Shown here: one piece after another, positions 38,048 through 48,730 of the stretch | Layout: every line of letters begins with the position of its first letter | How positions within the stretch are numbered: the first letter of the stretch is position 1 | Origin: Salipaludibacillus sp. CUR1 | GTDB taxonomy: Bacteria > Bacillota > Bacilli > Bacillales > Salisediminibacteriaceae | Assembly (NCBI RefSeq): GCF_021028955.1 | Contig: NZ_JAIWPE010000039.1 | Span: forward strand, 46,805-110,804 | Direction of reading: 5' to 3' | Length of the DNA: 64,000 bases | The notes under the pieces: model-generated | Database searches by the model: none | Told to the model about the DNA's origin: nothing | The model's input: only the letters and a program-made list of their open reading frames with translations | Position numbers and translations under genes: made by a program

Positions 38048-40254
38048 GAAATGGCACCTCTCCAAGCGTCCTCCAACGGCTGGACGCGTTCATTAATCAG
38101 GGCCGCACCCTGTTTATCTGTCACACGAATCTCCGCAGCATCTGTCACCGTACCAATCGCTTGCGCTTCAGGAATAAGCGCCTCAAACGCTGCCTTGTTC
38201 TCTTTTTTCACTGTTAAAATATAGCGTGACGGTGATTCACTGAAGAAAGCAGACAGCACATCGGCGTCCGGGATGGTTACCTCAGCACCGAACGGCGTTC
38301 CAAACGCCTTTTCAGCCAGCGCAACAAGGAATCCGCCTTCTGACAAATCGTGGGCCGACTGTACGCTGCCGGACTGGATCGCTTTCAGTACGTCCTGCTG
38401 GCGCTGCTTCTCCGTTTCAAGATCAATAACCGGGGACGGACCGAAAATCCTGCCTTCAGTCATTTTCTGAAGCTCACTTCCGGAAAACTCCGGCTTCGCT
38501 TCACCGAGCAGATAAATGATGTCCCCCGCCTGGCGGAAAGACTGTTTCGTAATATGGTCCAGCTCATGGATGAGACCGACCATGCCGATAACAGGAGTCG
38601 GGTAAACCGCTCCTTTTGCTGTTTCGTTATATAAGGATACATTTCCCCCGATGACTGGTGTGGCGAGCGCTTCACACGCTTCGCTGAGTCCATCGGTTGA
38701 TTTTTCAAGCTGCCAGAAGATTTCCGGTTTTTCAGGGCTTCCGTAATTGAGGCAGTCGGTGACGCCTAACGGTTCTGCTCCGGAACAAACAAGGTTTCTC
38801 GCTGCTTCTGCCACGGCAAGTTTTCCGCCCTCATACGGGTCGAGATAGATATAGCGGGAATTACAGTCTGTCGTCATAGCCAGAGCTTTCTTCGTATCAC
38901 GGATTCTGAGCACAGCCGCATCCGATCCAGGAGCGACGACCGTGTTCGTTCTCACCATATAATCGTATTGTTCATAAACCCATTCTTTACTGGCAATCGT
39001 CGGCTGGCGGAGAAGGTCTTTCAATGTGCCGGCATAGTCTGCCACTTCCGGACGGTAGTCCGCCTGGCTCTGGAATTCCTGGAAATAAGCCGGCTCTTTT
39101 GACGGCTGATGGTAGACCGGTGCTTCTTCAGCCAACGCGTCAACAGGGACATCGGCCACTGTGTCTCCTTGGTGGATCAGTTTTAGTCGGTGGTCATCTG
39201 TTACTTGTCCAACAACCTTTGCCATAAGGCCCCACTTTTCAAACAGGCTGATGAATTCCTGCTCGCTCCCTTTCTCAACTACAAGAAGCATGCGCTCCTG
39301 TGATTCAGAAAGCATCATTTCATAAGGCGTCATCGCTTTCTCACGCTGGGGAACGGCATCAAGGTTCATTTCAATTCCTGAGCCTGCTTTACTCGCCATT
39401 TCTGCCGAAGAAGATGTCAGACCGGCTGCTCCCATATCCTGAATGCCTACAAGTTTCGGATGTTTCGTTGCTTCAAGGCATGCTTCTACAAGAAGTTTTT
39501 CCATAAACGGATCTCCGACCTGAACGGCCGGCCGCTTTGATTCGGACTCTTCGCTCAGTTCCTCGGACGCGAATGTCGCTCCGTGGATCCCGTCCCTGCC
39601 TGTACTTGCTCCAACGTATATAACCGGGTTACCGACGCCTTTCGCCTGGCCTTTCTGAATATCTTTATGGTCAATAAGGCCGACACACATTGCGTTTACG
39701 AGGGGATTCCCTTCATAGCAAGGGTCAAACTGCACTTCGCCTCCGACAGTCGGAATACCGATACAGTTTCCGTAACCTGCAATGCCTGATACGACGCCTT
39801 CAAAAATATATTTCACGCGCGGATTTTTAAGTTCGCCGAAGCGGAGGGAATTCAGTAAAGCAACAGGCCTCGCGCCCATGGAGAAGACATCACGGATAAT
39901 GCCGCCTACCCCGGTCGCCGCTCCTTCATAAGGTTCTATTGCCGACGGATGGTTATGGCTTTCAATCTTAAAAACGACTGCCTGCTCATCGCCGATATCT
40001 ATGATTCCGGCTCCTTCACCAGGCCCCTGCAGGACTTTGTCTCCTGTGACAGGGAACTTTTTCAGAAGCACTTTGGAATTTTTATAGCTGCAATGTTCTG
40101 ACCACATAACAGAGAACAGCCCCAGCTCGGTATAGTTCGGCAGCCTGCCGAGAATGTCTTCTATCATTTGAAATTCTTTATCGCTGACACCCATCTCCCG
40201 GTACACTTTCTCATCTTTAATCATCTGGGGCGACGGTTCATGAAGTAATTGCAT
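38023..40254 (-). CDS. purL: Phosphoribosylformylglycinamidine synthase, large subunit
   Basis: A 743-residue 'small-type' PurL, the ATP-dependent synthetase that uses ammonia delivered by PurQ and PurS (FGAR to FGAM, step 4). Motifs: [12 protein letters not shown] near residue 50, [38 protein letters not shown] and GNVSLYNET. It needs PurQ and PurS, which are encoded upstream. The ATG follows TTGGAGGGAACAGC and overlaps purQ by 17 nt. Confidence 0.98.
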   Translation of the reverse strand: MQLLHEPSPQMIKDEKVYREMGVSDKEFQMIEDILGRLPNYTELGLFSVMWSEHCSYKNSKVLLKKFPVTGDKVLQGPGEGAGIIDIGDEQAVVFKIESHNHPSAIEPYEGAATGVGGIIRDVFSMGARPVALLNSLRFGELKNPRVKYIFEGVVSGIAGYGNCIGIPTVGGEVQFDPCYEGNPLVNAMCVGLIDHKDIQKGQAKGVGNPVIYVGASTGRDGIHGATFASEELSEESESKRPAVQVGDPFMEKLLVEACLEATKHPKLVGIQDMGAAGLTSSSAEMASKAGSGIEMNLDAVPQREKAMTPYEMMLSESQERMLLVVEKGSEQEFISLFEKWGLMAKVVGQVTDDHRLKLIHQGDTVADVPVDALAEEAPVYHQPSKEPAYFQEFQSQADYRPEVADYAGTLKDLLRQPTIASKEWVYEQYDYMVRTNTVVAPGSDAAVLRIRDTKKALAMTTDCNSRYIYLDPYEGGKLAVAEAARNLVCSGAEPLGVTDCLNYGSPEKPEIFWQLEKSTDGLSEACEALATPVIGGNVSLYNETAKGAVYPTPVIGMVGLIHELDHITKQSFRQAGDIIYLLGEAKPEFSGSELQKMTEGRIFGPSPVIDLETEKQRQQDVLKAIQSGSVQSAHDLSEGGFLVALAEKAFGTPFGAEVTIPDADVLSAFFSESPSRYILTVKKENKAAFEALIPEAQAIGTVTDAAEIRVTDKQGAALINERVQPLEDAWRGAISCYLKSKD

Positions 40255-40921
40255 GCTGTTCCCTCCAATACTTAACGATCGATTGAAATAGTTTTAAGCC
40301 GTCTGCGGATCCGAGTAAATCATCCACCGCCCGCTCGGGATGCGGCATCATGCCCAGTACATTTCCGTTTTCATTCGTAATGCCGGCAATATTGGCGACT
40401 GACCCGTTTATATCATCTTTATAAGTAAACACAATCTGGTTGTTGTCCTTAAGCGTCTTAAGGGTGGCTTCATCACAATAATAATTGCCATCCCCGTGAG
40501 CTACCGGTATAGTGATCGTTTCCTCATCTGCATAGCCTGTTGTAAACATGGTGGATTTATTTTTAATTTCCAGCTCCGTCTGTTTACAGATAAATGTCAG
40601 TTTGGCGTTCCGGCGCATTGCTCCCGGCAGGAGGCCTGCTTCAAGCAGCACCTGGAAACCGTTGCACACACCGAGAACCGGCTTTCCTTCCGCTGCCGCT
40701 TTTTCAACAGCTTTCATGATTGGAGAAAAACGGGCAATCGCTCCTGAGCGGAGATAATCACCATAAGAGAACCCTCCAGGAAGCAGTACCGCGTCAAATC
40801 CTTCCAGACTCGTTTCGTCGTGCCAGACGTATGCCGCTTCTTCACCGAGTTCATCTTTAACCGCATGGTACATATCTAAATCACAGTTGGAGCCCGGAAA
40901 TACGATGACTGCAAACTTCAT
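40238..40921 (-). CDS. purQ: Phosphoribosylformylglycinamidine synthase, glutaminase subunit
   Basis: A 227-residue class I glutamine amidotransferase supplying ammonia to PurL. The nucleophile is Cys86 in VLGVCNGFQ, and the His-Glu pair lies in [10 protein letters not shown]. The N-terminus [16 protein letters not shown] is typical. Its start overlaps purS by 4 nt and its end overlaps purL, consistent with stoichiometric production of the PurSQL complex. Confidence 0.97.
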   Translation of the reverse strand: MKFAVIVFPGSNCDLDMYHAVKDELGEEAAYVWHDETSLEGFDAVLLPGGFSYGDYLRSGAIARFSPIMKAVEKAAAEGKPVLGVCNGFQVLLEAGLLPGAMRRNAKLTFICKQTELEIKNKSTMFTTGYADEETITIPVAHGDGNYYCDEATLKTLKDNNQIVFTYKDDINGSVANIAGITNENGNVLGMMPHPERAVDDLLGSADGLKLFQSIVKYWREQHAITS

Positions 40922-41175
40922 GAAGAGACAACCTCCTCTGTTTCATAGGTGTAATCTTCAATGACTGGATTAGCAAGAAGTTTATCGCACATCTCTTTTA
41001 CTTGCGCATCGATCGTGTCTTCTTCCGCCTCAATGCGGAGAGTCATGACTTTCCCTATTCTGACCTCTTCCACCCCTTCATAGCCAAGGTGATGGAGTGA
41101 ATTTTTTACGGCTGAACCTTGAGGATCCAGAACCCCTTCTTTTAACGTTACATAAACTTTAACTTCATACATCAT
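40918..41175 (-). CDS. purS: Phosphoribosylformylglycinamidine synthase, PurS subunit
   Basis: An 85-residue small subunit that bridges PurQ and PurL. The family pattern is present: [20 protein letters not shown] near the N-terminus, then VRIGKVMTL and [13 protein letters not shown]. It overlaps purC and purQ by 4 nt each. Confidence 0.97.
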   Translation of the reverse strand: MMYEVKVYVTLKEGVLDPQGSAVKNSLHHLGYEGVEEVRIGKVMTLRIEAEEDTIDAQVKEMCDKLLANPVIEDYTYETEEVVSS

Positions 41176-41888
41176 TGTGTTTGTCCCCCTAGTCTCGAAA
41201 AAATAGTTTCATAGCCCTCCTGCAAATTGCCTTGCTGGAAACGGAATAAATCTTTATCAAATGATTCACCTGTTTTTTTGTCCCAAAGCCGGCACGTATC
41301 CGGAGAAATCTCGTCGGCCAGCAGCACATTGCCTGACGCATCGCGTCCGAATTCAAGTTTAAAGTCGATCAGCTGAACGTCGATGCTATTAAAAATATCA
41401 ATCAGCTGTTCATTGACAGCCAATGCTTTCTCTTTCATCGACTGCACTTCGTCTTCTGAGGCGAGCTTTAACGCCTGAATGTGTTCCTCATTCATAAGAG
41501 GGTCGCCCAGCTCATCGTCTTTGTAGTAAAACTCCACAATCGGCTTGTCAAAAGCCTGCCCTCTTTGGAATCCGAGACGCTTGACAAGACTGCCCGCAGC
41601 CACGTTTCTGACTACCACTTCTACAGGAATGATCGTCACTTTGCGGATCAGCTGTTCAGTCTCCGACAGACGCTCGATAAAATGGCTTTTAATTCCTTTT
41701 TTAGCCAGCGAAGAAAAAATCAGAGAACTGATCTCGTTGTTCAGGCGCCCTTTTCCTTTTAAGACATCTTTCTTTTCTCCGTTAAATGCTGTCGCATCAT
41801 CTTTGTACGCCACCCAAAGCACGCCGGGTTTGTCCGTTTCATAAATGCGTTTCGCTTTTCCTTCATATAAACATGCTTTCTTTTCCAC
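41172..41888 (-). CDS. purC: Phosphoribosylaminoimidazole-succinocarboxamide synthase
   Basis: The enzyme ligates CAIR with aspartate to SAICAR (step 7). The frame is open to 41987, but the supported start is the GTG at 41888 (VEKKACLYEGKAKRIYETD), 9 nt after AGGAGG; this gives 238 residues, normal for the family. Motifs: VEVVVRNVAAGSLVKR, the LIDFKLEFGR substrate-binding segment and DEISPDTCRLWD. A 109-nt gap with two small hairpins separates it from purB. It overlaps purS by 4 nt. Confidence 0.96.
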   Translation of the reverse strand: MEKKACLYEGKAKRIYETDKPGVLWVAYKDDATAFNGEKKDVLKGKGRLNNEISSLIFSSLAKKGIKSHFIERLSETEQLIRKVTIIPVEVVVRNVAAGSLVKRLGFQRGQAFDKPIVEFYYKDDELGDPLMNEEHIQALKLASEDEVQSMKEKALAVNEQLIDIFNSIDVQLIDFKLEFGRDASGNVLLADEISPDTCRLWDKKTGESFDKDLFRFQQGNLQEGYETIFSRLGGQTQ

Positions 41889-41997
41889 GGTGAAACGCCT
41901 CCTGTGTATTTGAAAATTGGCAATTTTCTTTATTCTGAAGGTGCAGATCGCACCATTTTTCAGCAGTACCTGCCGGATGGCAGGCACCGCTGTTTAT

Positions 41998-43293
41998 TTA
42001 ATTTAACCCTAACCGTTCGAAAATCGTATCGACATGTTTTAAATGGTGCTGATAATCAAAGCAGTCGTCCAGTTCTTCTGACGATAGATGAGCTGTAATG
42101 CGCTCGTCTTCTTCAACCAGGCTTCTGAACTGAACCGCTCTTTCCCAGGCTTCCATTGCTTTCGGCTGCACAAGATCGTATGCCTCTTCACGGGCCATAC
42201 CTTTGTCAATCAATGACAATAACACCCGCTGGGAGTAAATAAGTCCGTAAGTTCTGGACATGTTGCGTTTCATATTATCAGGGAACACCGTTAAATTTTT
42301 CACGATATTGCCGAATCTGTTCAGCATATAATTCAGGGCAATCGTCGCATCAGGAAGAATAATCCGTTCCGCTGATGAATGGGAGATATCCCGTTCATGC
42401 CAGAGAGCCACATTTTCATAGGCTGTCATGACGTGGCCGCGAAGTACTCTGGCAAGCCCTGTCATATTCTCCGATCCGATCGGATTTCGTTTATGAGGCA
42501 TCGCAGAAGATCCTTTCTGCCCCTTTGCAAAAAATTCTTCCACTTCGCGTGTCTCGCTCTTTTGGAGACCGCGGATTTCAACAGCCATTTTCTCAATGGA
42601 CGAGGCAATTAACGAAAGCGTCGCAACATAATGAGCGTGCCGGTCACGCTGAAGGGTCTGGGTGGAAATCGGTGACGCTTCAAGGCCAAGTCCTTCACAG
42701 ACATGCTTTTCAACTGATGGATCAATATTCGCATACGTACCCACGGCCCCAGATAGCTTTCCTACCCGTACTGTTTCAGCAGCCTGACGGAAACGCTCCA
42801 GGTTACGGTTCATTTCTTCATACCAGAGGGCCAGCTTTAACCCGAATGTGGTCGGCTCAGCATGAACGCCGTGTGTCCGCCCCATCATGACAGTCGATTT
42901 ATGCTCAACCGCTTTGTCTTTTAAGATATCGATAAAGTTAAGAATGTCTTTTTCCAGAATCTCATTCGCCTGCTTCAATAAGTAAGAGAGCGCGGTATCC
43001 ACAACGTCAGTGGACGTAAGCCCGTAGTGCACCCATTTCCGCTCTTCCCCGAGCGACTCAGATACAGCGCGTGTAAATGCCACAACATCGTGCCGGGTCT
43101 CAGCTTCAATTTCATGTATTCTCTCCACATCGAATGCCGCGTTTTCACGGATTTTCTCCACGTCCGCTTTAGGGATGTCTCCCAGTTCCGCCCATGCTTC
43201 ACAGGCGAGAATTTCCACTTCAAGCCATGCTTGGAAGCGGTTGTTTTCAGTCCAGATGGCACCCATTTCAGGGCGCGTATAACGTTCAATCAT
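41998..43293 (-). CDS. purB: Adenylosuccinate lyase
   Basis: A 431-residue fumarase-superfamily lyase that acts twice: SAICAR to AICAR plus fumarate, and adenylosuccinate to AMP plus fumarate. Motifs: N-terminal [29 protein letters not shown] with the catalytic His, and the superfamily signature [16 protein letters not shown] (about residue 262-277). Full length. It starts 18 nt after purK behind a GGAGG-type site. Confidence 0.97.
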   Translation of the reverse strand: MIERYTRPEMGAIWTENNRFQAWLEVEILACEAWAELGDIPKADVEKIRENAAFDVERIHEIEAETRHDVVAFTRAVSESLGEERKWVHYGLTSTDVVDTALSYLLKQANEILEKDILNFIDILKDKAVEHKSTVMMGRTHGVHAEPTTFGLKLALWYEEMNRNLERFRQAAETVRVGKLSGAVGTYANIDPSVEKHVCEGLGLEASPISTQTLQRDRHAHYVATLSLIASSIEKMAVEIRGLQKSETREVEEFFAKGQKGSSAMPHKRNPIGSENMTGLARVLRGHVMTAYENVALWHERDISHSSAERIILPDATIALNYMLNRFGNIVKNLTVFPDNMKRNMSRTYGLIYSQRVLLSLIDKGMAREEAYDLVQPKAMEAWERAVQFRSLVEEDERITAHLSSEELDDCFDYQHHLKHVDTIFERLGLN

Positions 43294-43311
43294 CCAAATG
43301 CCTCCTAAGTA

Positions 43312-44445
43312 TTAATCCTTTTTCCAGATGTGTGACTGGTCGATCTTTTTAAGTGTTTCTTCAAGATTATTTGTTAAAAAGTTAATGTGACCCATTTTAC
43401 GGCCGGGACGCGCTTCTTTTTTTCCGTAGAGATGCAGGTGCCCGTCCGGAAGGCCAGTCAGACCGTTCACAACATCCGGGACGTGTTCCCCTAATATATT
43501 AACCATGATGACCGGTTTCAGTAAATCAGTTTTTCCAAGCGGCCAGCCGCAGACAGCACGGATATGCTGCTGAAACTGGGATGTTTCACACGCGTTAATC
43601 GTATAGTGGCCCGAATTATGTGGCCTTGGCGCCAGTTCATTGACATAAATTTTCCCATTTTCAGCGACAAACATTTCAACGGCCAAAGTGCCGATGAGAT
43701 TAAACGATTCGGCCAGACGGGTAGCGATTTGCGTCGCTTCTTCCTCCACTTCAGCAGAAATCCGGGCTGGCACAATGGACTTGTGAAGAATGTTATTGAC
43801 ATGAATGTTTTCTGCGACTGGAAATGTTGTCATTTCTCCTTTAGTGCTGCGGGTTACGATGACAGAGATTTCTTTTTCAAACGGAATCCACGCTTCCAGG
43901 ACAAACGGCCCTTTGCCATCCAGCTCGTCCCACGCCTCAGACAAACCTTCTTCCGTGCGGATGACTTTCTGGCCTTTACCGTCGTAACCGCCCCGCGTCG
44001 TTTTCAAAACGACAGGAAAACCTAATGAACCAGCTGCTTCTTTTAGTTCACTGACTGTTTCAACTTCCCTGTAAGGCACCACCGGCACATTAAAGGAACG
44101 GATCGCCTTTTTCTCATGGGACCGGTCCTGGGCAATGGCGAGAAGGTCGCTCCCCTGGGGCAAATACATTTGCTGTTCCAGCCATGTGGCTGTTTCAGAA
44201 TCAATATTTTCAAATTCATAAGTAAGCACGTCACAAATCTGTGCCAGCTTTTCAGCGCCTTTTAAGTCGTCATAGGCTGCTTCTACCTGTTCGTCAGCGA
44301 CCTGGCCGCATGGTGAATCAGGTGCCGGCTCAAGGACAGCAATACGGTAGCCCATTTCTCTGGCAGACAGAGCCATCATACGGCCAAGCTGGCCGCCGCC
44401 GAGAATTCCGATCGTTTTTCCTGGTTCAATCCAGTCGCTTCTCAT
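43312..44445 (-). CDS. purK: N5-carboxyaminoimidazole ribonucleotide synthase
   Basis: A 377-residue ATP-grasp enzyme converting AIR to N5-CAIR with bicarbonate and ATP. Motifs: [20 protein letters not shown] at the N-terminus, [14 protein letters not shown] (about residue 148) and [16 protein letters not shown]. Its ATG overlaps the end of purE by 4 nt; the two act consecutively. Confidence 0.97.
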   Translation of the reverse strand: MRSDWIEPGKTIGILGGGQLGRMMALSAREMGYRIAVLEPAPDSPCGQVADEQVEAAYDDLKGAEKLAQICDVLTYEFENIDSETATWLEQQMYLPQGSDLLAIAQDRSHEKKAIRSFNVPVVPYREVETVSELKEAAGSLGFPVVLKTTRGGYDGKGQKVIRTEEGLSEAWDELDGKGPFVLEAWIPFEKEISVIVTRSTKGEMTTFPVAENIHVNNILHKSIVPARISAEVEEEATQIATRLAESFNLIGTLAVEMFVAENGKIYVNELAPRPHNSGHYTINACETSQFQQHIRAVCGWPLGKTDLLKPVIMVNILGEHVPDVVNGLTGLPDGHLHLYGKKEARPGRKMGHINFLTNNLEETLKKIDQSHIWKKD

Positions 44446-44927
44446 ATTAACTCTCCTTGCTGTGTGACTTCATGGCGCTTTTTTTCCCGCCTTAATTCAA
44501 GGTTCTCCTGCAGTTTCGCGTCATGGACGGCCAGCTGCTGGGTAGCGAGAAGAGCCGCATTAATGGCGCCTGCTTTCCCTATAGCTACCGTGGCCACCGG
44601 AACGCCTGCCGGCATCTGGACAATCGACAGAAGGGAATCCATTCCTGAGAGGGCTTTAGACTGAACCGGCACACCGATCACAGGAATCGTTGTTTTTGCT
44701 GCTACCATTCCCGGCAGGTGAGCTGCCCCGCCCGCTCCTGCGATGATGACTTCGAGTCCCCGCTCTCTCGCTGTTTCCGCGTACTCAAACATAAGATCAG
44801 GTGTACGGTGGGCCGAAACTACTTTGGTCTCCAGCGGTACACCAAGCTCCTTTAACGTTTCTACCGTATGTTTCATTGTCTCCCAATCAGATGTGGATCC
44901 CATGATAACGCCTACTTTTACAGTCAT
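44442..44927 (-). CDS. purE: N5-carboxyaminoimidazole ribonucleotide mutase
   Basis: A 161-residue class I PurE that moves the carboxyl group of N5-CAIR to give CAIR. Active-site loops: [11 protein letters not shown] at residues 8-18, VVSAHRTPD with the catalytic His, and [13 protein letters not shown]. It is the first gene of the purEKBCSQLFMNHD operon, preceded by a leader with guanine riboswitch and terminator. Confidence 0.97.
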   Translation of the reverse strand: MTVKVGVIMGSTSDWETMKHTVETLKELGVPLETKVVSAHRTPDLMFEYAETARERGLEVIIAGAGGAAHLPGMVAAKTTIPVIGVPVQSKALSGMDSLLSIVQMPAGVPVATVAIGKAGAINAALLATQQLAVHDAKLQENLELRREKKRHEVTQQGELI

Positions 44928-44956
44928 ATAAGTACCTCCGAATCTATTTATATATG

Positions 44957-45008
44957 AAAAAAACGCATCTTATTGTCCATTCATGAGAGTGAGGGACAAT
45001 AAGACACG
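44957..45008 (-). terminator. Attenuator terminator in the pur leader
   Basis: On the minus strand CGTGTCTTATTGTCC pairs with GGACAATAAGATGCG (two mismatches) and is followed by seven T. It lies between the guanine aptamer and purE. Confidence 0.88.
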
Positions 45009-45140
45009 TCTGGGATGATTGTACAATGTCAGATGACCGCACAATAAAAAGTGCGCATCACAGCAGGAGTCCAGTGCCAGCCAGTTCGTTTGCATTCTGC
45101 GGGCATCTGTCCTCTTATCACGTACATTTGTGTCCATCTC

Positions 45141-45209
45141 CCTCATAGTCCGCCGATTTACGGTCAGCAGGTAGAAACTTTCAGGCCGTATCCCTGATAT
45201 TATATGAGG
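45141..45209 (-). promoter_or_regulatory. Guanine-type purine riboswitch aptamer (pur operon)
   Basis: On the minus strand P1 is CCTCATA/TATGAGG, P2 TCAGG/CCTGA, then GTTTCTACC and the P3 loop ACCGTAAAT. The nucleotide corresponding to position 74 is C (GGACTATGAGG), which specifies guanine or hypoxanthine rather than adenine. Confidence 0.96.
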
Positions 45210-45233
45210 CAATGTCATTTTGTTGGTGGTTTA

Positions 45234-45262
45234 ATCATACCAACAGCCGGCTAGTGAGTCAA
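45234..45262 (-). promoter_or_regulatory. Sigma-A promoter of the pur operon
   Basis: TTGACT (-35, 45257-45262) and TATGAT (-10, 45234-45239) are separated by exactly 17 nt. The start point would fall a few nucleotides before the riboswitch P1 helix. Confidence 0.85.
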
Positions 45263-45265
45263 CCT

Positions 45266-45309
45266 AATTTCGAACAATTACTATTTTTAACTGATGATCG
45301 TTCGGAATT
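45266..45309. promoter_or_regulatory. PurR operator: pair of oppositely oriented PurBoxes
   Basis: AATTTCGAACAAT (plus strand, 45266-45278) and AATTCCGAACGAT (minus strand, 45297-45309) each match the B. subtilis PurBox AWWWCCGAACWWT with one deviation. The boxes face each other, with 18 nt between them and 30 nt between CGAA/TTCG core starts, and lie just upstream of the -35. This predicts PurR/PRPP control in addition to the riboswitch. Confidence 0.8.
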
Positions 45310-45482
45310 TGGAGCGGGTATGTGTTTTTTGAGGAGGGACATTCCTTATTTGAAGGAAGAAATGGAGTGGTTGGCCGATTGGGGGATGGTTTCGCTGATT
45401 AAATCGGATTTTCGCTGATAGAATCGATTTTTCGCTGATTGAACCCAGTTTTCCGCTGATAGGGCTCAACTATTCCCCCTCA
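45310..45482 (+). repeat. Tandem ~20-bp intergenic repeat array (copy 4)
   Basis: About four to five units of TTTTCGCTGATAGAATCGA type at 45373-45463, period about 20, in the same orientation as the other three arrays. It lies between the PurR operator and the yebG terminator. The flank before 45373 differs from copies 1 and 3. Confidence 0.8.
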
Positions 45483-45517
45483 TTTAATAAAACCCCGCGC
45501 CTCCATGGCCGGGGTTT
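45483..45517 (-). terminator. Terminator of yebG
   Basis: The stem AAACCCCG/CGGGGTTT has a 12-nt loop and is followed on the minus strand by TTTTATTAAAT. About 95 nt separate it from the yebG stop. Confidence 0.7.
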
Positions 45518-45611
45518 CACATAAACACTATCATAACCACTAATTCCACACATAAATAAGGAGATTTTCCTTAAAAACAACCGCATCAGCTCCCCGAAGG
45601 GCTGCCTTTCC

Positions 45612-45815
45612 CTATTCCACAGGTTTTCCTTCAAAGACGATGCGCTGCCGGGCGACTTCCACGTCCATTTTTCCATTGCGCTTTACTTCCTTTAATACCG
45701 GTTCTTCCATCCGTCGAACCGGCATGTAGCCTTCTTTTACCATTCGCGACAGGCAGTCATCGATTGTTTCATTTTCTTCTACATAAAAGCGTTGTTTCTT
45801 CTTTTTTGCTGCCAT
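45612..45815 (-). CDS. yebG: NETI motif-containing protein YebG
   Basis: A 67-residue basic protein with the eponymous motif ENETIDDCLSRMVKEGYMPVRR at about residues 14-35. It is the ortholog of B. subtilis yebG, located just upstream of purE. It begins 4 nt after yebE, so the two are co-transcribed. Function unknown. Confidence 0.92.
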   Translation of the reverse strand: MAAKKKKQRFYVEENETIDDCLSRMVKEGYMPVRRMEEPVLKEVKRNGKMDVEVARQRIVFEGKPVE

Positions 45816-45819
45816 AAAA

Positions 45820-46359
45820 CTAACGTTTCACTCCTTTTAGCCAGAAGCCTCCAAAAAATGCTTTCGTATCATGGGAGATAATAAAAGCGTTCGGATCGAG
45901 TGCCTTTACCTTTTGATAAAGCTTCCCTTCCGAACGGCGGGATGTCAGTATTTCCATCATCAGCCGTTCGCCTTCCCGTCCGTATGCGACCCAGTTAGTG
46001 ACGCCATACCCTTCGTCACGAAGACGGTTCGGAATATCTGGTTCATATTCTTTCGTTATCACATTAACTGTAATATACCCTAATGCCAGTTTTTCTTCAA
46101 TCTTCATACCTACCAGTACTCCTATGGCGTAACCGACAGCGTATGCAATAATATTTTCCACCCTGTCAAGATTGTCCAGGACGATGCCAAGGCCGATGAT
46201 GTAAATGATTATTTCAACTATGCTCGTCAGGGCCGCCGCATACCGCTGACCTTTCAGTGTCAAAATCATTCTTACGGTAAAAAGTGTGACATAAACAATA
46301 TTGATAATAAGAATAATACCAATCATTCCAAGGACCTGATTTAAGATCGTCTGAAGCAT
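45820..46359 (-). CDS. yebE: UPF0316/DUF2179 membrane protein YebE
   Basis: A 179-residue protein with three N-terminal transmembrane helices (about residues 5-28, 38-60 and 63-83) and a C-terminal cytoplasmic DUF2179 domain (about 95-179) with [23 protein letters not shown] and [18 protein letters not shown]. An AGGAGG site precedes the ATG. Ortholog of yebE; the yebE-yebG pair precedes pur as in B. subtilis. Function not established; DUF2179 domains are proposed sensory or ligand-binding modules. Confidence 0.92.
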   Translation of the reverse strand: MLQTILNQVLGMIGIILIINIVYVTLFTVRMILTLKGQRYAAALTSIVEIIIYIIGLGIVLDNLDRVENIIAYAVGYAIGVLVGMKIEEKLALGYITVNVITKEYEPDIPNRLRDEGYGVTNWVAYGREGERLMMEILTSRRSEGKLYQKVKALDPNAFIISHDTKAFFGGFWLKGVKR

Positions 46360-46592
46360 CCGCCCATCCTCCTGAAAAAAGCATTATAAGGCATAAAAAG
46401 CTGTATAACACCTTTTAATAAGTTTATATATAATAAACAGATCGTTATCTTCATTTAACGTCCGTTTCCTGCTATTTTAATTTCTTTTTGTAAAAATAGA
46501 TATCAAATTTTTTCCAAAAATAATGCTAAAAAATGACAACTTCCAACTCCTAGTTATTGCATGACATGCTGCAGCCAGTGCTGAGAAAAGCA

Positions 46593-46634
46593 AAAAAAAG
46601 CCCTCATAAGGCTCAATTGCGAGCTTTATGAGGG
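46593..46634 (-). terminator. Terminator of clpE
   Basis: The stem CCCTCATAAAGCTC/GAGCCTTATGAGGG (one mismatch) is followed on the minus strand by C and eight T. It lies 22 nt past the clpE stop. Confidence 0.92.
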
Positions 46635-46655
46635 ATCTGGAAAGTCTTTTCCTAT

Positions 46656-48698
46656 TTAATTTACAGCAGTAACATGAATGGCGCTGTCCTTTATATCCAC
46701 TTTACAGCTGCTGATATCTTCGCTGTCCATGATCAGGTCAACAATCTTGTCTTCCACTTGTTCCTGAATTGTCCGGCGGAGCGGCCGGGCTCCGTATTTC
46801 GGATCATGGCCCAGTTCTGCTAATTTTTCAACCGCTGCCTCTGTCACTGTTAATTCAATTCCCTGCTCCTTGCTGTGCTCAGTGACTTCTTTAAGCATTA
46901 GCCTGGTGATCGCAATCAGGTCTTCTTTGCCGAGTGCATCGAACTCGACGACCCGGTCAATCCGGTTCATGAATTCCGGTTTAAAGTAAGCTTCCAGCGG
47001 CTTAGCATTTGTAGTCATTACCAGAATCGTCTCTTTAAAGCTCACTGTACGCCCCTGGCTGTCGGTGAGTCTCCCATCTTCCAGTACCTGCAGGAACATG
47101 TGCTGGACATCCGGATGGGCTTTTTCCATTTCATCAAGCAGAAGAATGGAGTACGGGCGCCGGCGAACCTGTTCTGTTAATTGCCCTGCTTCTTCGTGCC
47201 CCACATACCCCGGTGGAGACCCGATAAGTTTGGACACACTGTGCTTTTCCATAAATTCACTCATATCGAGCCGAACCATTGCCTCTCTGTCTCCGAATAA
47301 CTCTTCTGCAAGTGCCCGGGTCAACTCTGTTTTTCCGACACCTGTCTGGCCGTGGAACATAAAAGAGGCCATCGGGCGCCCTTCTCTTCGGAAACCTGCC
47401 CTTCCGCGGCGGACTGCTTTAGCGACCGCGGAGACTGCTTCTTTTTGTCCAACCACGCGTTCTTCGAGGTTTTGCTGGAGATTCTGAAGCTTTTCCTGTT
47501 CAGCCTGCTCAAGCTTTTGAACAGGAATACCGGTTTTCTGTTCAATGATTTCCTGGATGTCCGATACGTGAACGACAAGATCAGTATCAGCTGCTTTTTC
47601 AAGTTTTTCCTGAAGCTGCAGTTCTTCCTGGCGGAGTTTGGCTGCCTTCTCGTAATTTTCTTTTTCAGCAGCCTCCTGCTTTTCCTTTTCAATTGTCTTA
47701 AGCCGGGCTTCAAGTTCGTCTTTATTTCCTGTGCCTTCCCGTAAATTGATTTTGGCTCCGGCGATATCCATTAAATCAATCGCTTTATCCGGCAGCCTGC
47801 GGTCCTGGATATACCTGTGGGACAGCCGGGCACACGCCTCAAGCACTTCTTCAGGGTAAGTGACCCCGTGATAAGCTTCGTATTTGGGCGCGAGCCCTTT
47901 TAAAATTGCCACCATGTCTTCTACTTTAGGTTCTTTCACATCTACCGGTTCAAAACGGCGCTCCAGCGCTGAATCTTTTTCGATAATGCGGTATTCCTTA
48001 TACGTTGTGGCACCGATGACCTGAATCTGGCCTCCGGCAAGCGCCGGTTTTAGAATATTTCCTGCATCCGTTGAGCCTTCTGTTTTCCCGGCTCCCACCA
48101 GTTGGTGGATTTCATCGATAAACAAAATAATATCCGGGTCTTCCTCAAGCTCGCTTACGAGCTGTTTCATTTTTTCCTCAAACTGGCCGCGGTAGCTCGT
48201 GCCTGACAATAGAGAAGCCACATCAAGGGAAATGAGCTTTTTGCCTTGCAGCTTTGCCGGCACCTCTCCTTCATTAATTTTAATAGCCAGCCCTTCCGCG
48301 ATCGCTGTTTTTCCTACTCCCGGTTCACCGGTTAAAACAGGGTTATTTTTGTTTCTCCGGTTAAGAATTTCTGCTACTTGGTTAATTTCCTTTTCCCGGC
48401 CAATAACCGGGTCGATTAACCCTTTTTTAGCCTGGGCGGTCAAATCCCTGCCGTAAGTCTCCAGGATGCTTTCCTTTTGATCTTTCTGCGGCTGCTGAAT
48501 GGAGCATGAGCCTGCCTGCCCCTCGTTCTGCCCCTGTGAAAAAGACTGAAACGAAGGATTGTTTTGAGATGTTTTGTTTGCCTGCCTGCTTAATGCTTCA
48601 TAACAGACTGAGCAAAGCTGAGCGGACTGTTCCTGTCCGTTTACATTGACGCGCCAAAAGATTGTCGCCTCTCTCTCCTGACATTGCTGACATTTCAT
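46656..48698 (-). CDS. clpE: ATP-dependent Clp protease ATP-binding subunit ClpE
   Basis: A 680-residue Hsp100 unfoldase for ClpP. An N-terminal zinc finger (CQQC at 3-6, CSVC at about 29-32) is followed by a Gln/Ser-rich linker. AAA domain 1 has Walker A GEPGVGKTAIAEG; a UVR-containing middle region (about 330-400) follows; AAA domain 2 has GQTGVGKTELTRAL. There is no McsA-type partner gene here, as expected for ClpE. The ATG follows AAAGGAGGCG. Three CtsR boxes overlap the promoter, so it should be strongly heat- and stress-induced. Confidence 0.96.
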   Translation of the reverse strand: MKCQQCQEREATIFWRVNVNGQEQSAQLCSVCYEALSRQANKTSQNNPSFQSFSQGQNEGQAGSCSIQQPQKDQKESILETYGRDLTAQAKKGLIDPVIGREKEINQVAEILNRRNKNNPVLTGEPGVGKTAIAEGLAIKINEGEVPAKLQGKKLISLDVASLLSGTSYRGQFEEKMKQLVSELEEDPDIILFIDEIHQLVGAGKTEGSTDAGNILKPALAGGQIQVIGATTYKEYRIIEKDSALERRFEPVDVKEPKVEDMVAILKGLAPKYEAYHGVTYPEEVLEACARLSHRYIQDRRLPDKAIDLMDIAGAKINLREGTGNKDELEARLKTIEKEKQEAAEKENYEKAAKLRQEELQLQEKLEKAADTDLVVHVSDIQEIIEQKTGIPVQKLEQAEQEKLQNLQQNLEERVVGQKEAVSAVAKAVRRGRAGFRREGRPMASFMFHGQTGVGKTELTRALAEELFGDREAMVRLDMSEFMEKHSVSKLIGSPPGYVGHEEAGQLTEQVRRRPYSILLLDEMEKAHPDVQHMFLQVLEDGRLTDSQGRTVSFKETILVMTTNAKPLEAYFKPEFMNRIDRVVEFDALGKEDLIAITRLMLKEVTEHSKEQGIELTVTEAAVEKLAELGHDPKYGARPLRRTIQEQVEDKIVDLIMDSEDISSCKVDIKDSAIHVTAVN

Positions 48699-48730
48699 TT
48701 TATAAACGCCTCCTTTTAATTATTTTTGAC

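Noticed and set aside
44970..45218. 82-codon minus-strand frame in the pur leader
   Set aside because: It covers the riboswitch aptamer and terminator, and has no start signal.
45287..45469. Minus-strand frame with SPISGKLGSISEKSILSAK
   Set aside because: It again reads through the repeat array and into the PurR operator; not a gene.
45470..45676. 68-codon minus-strand frame downstream of yebG
   Set aside because: It overlaps the well-supported NETI protein in another frame and includes its terminator.
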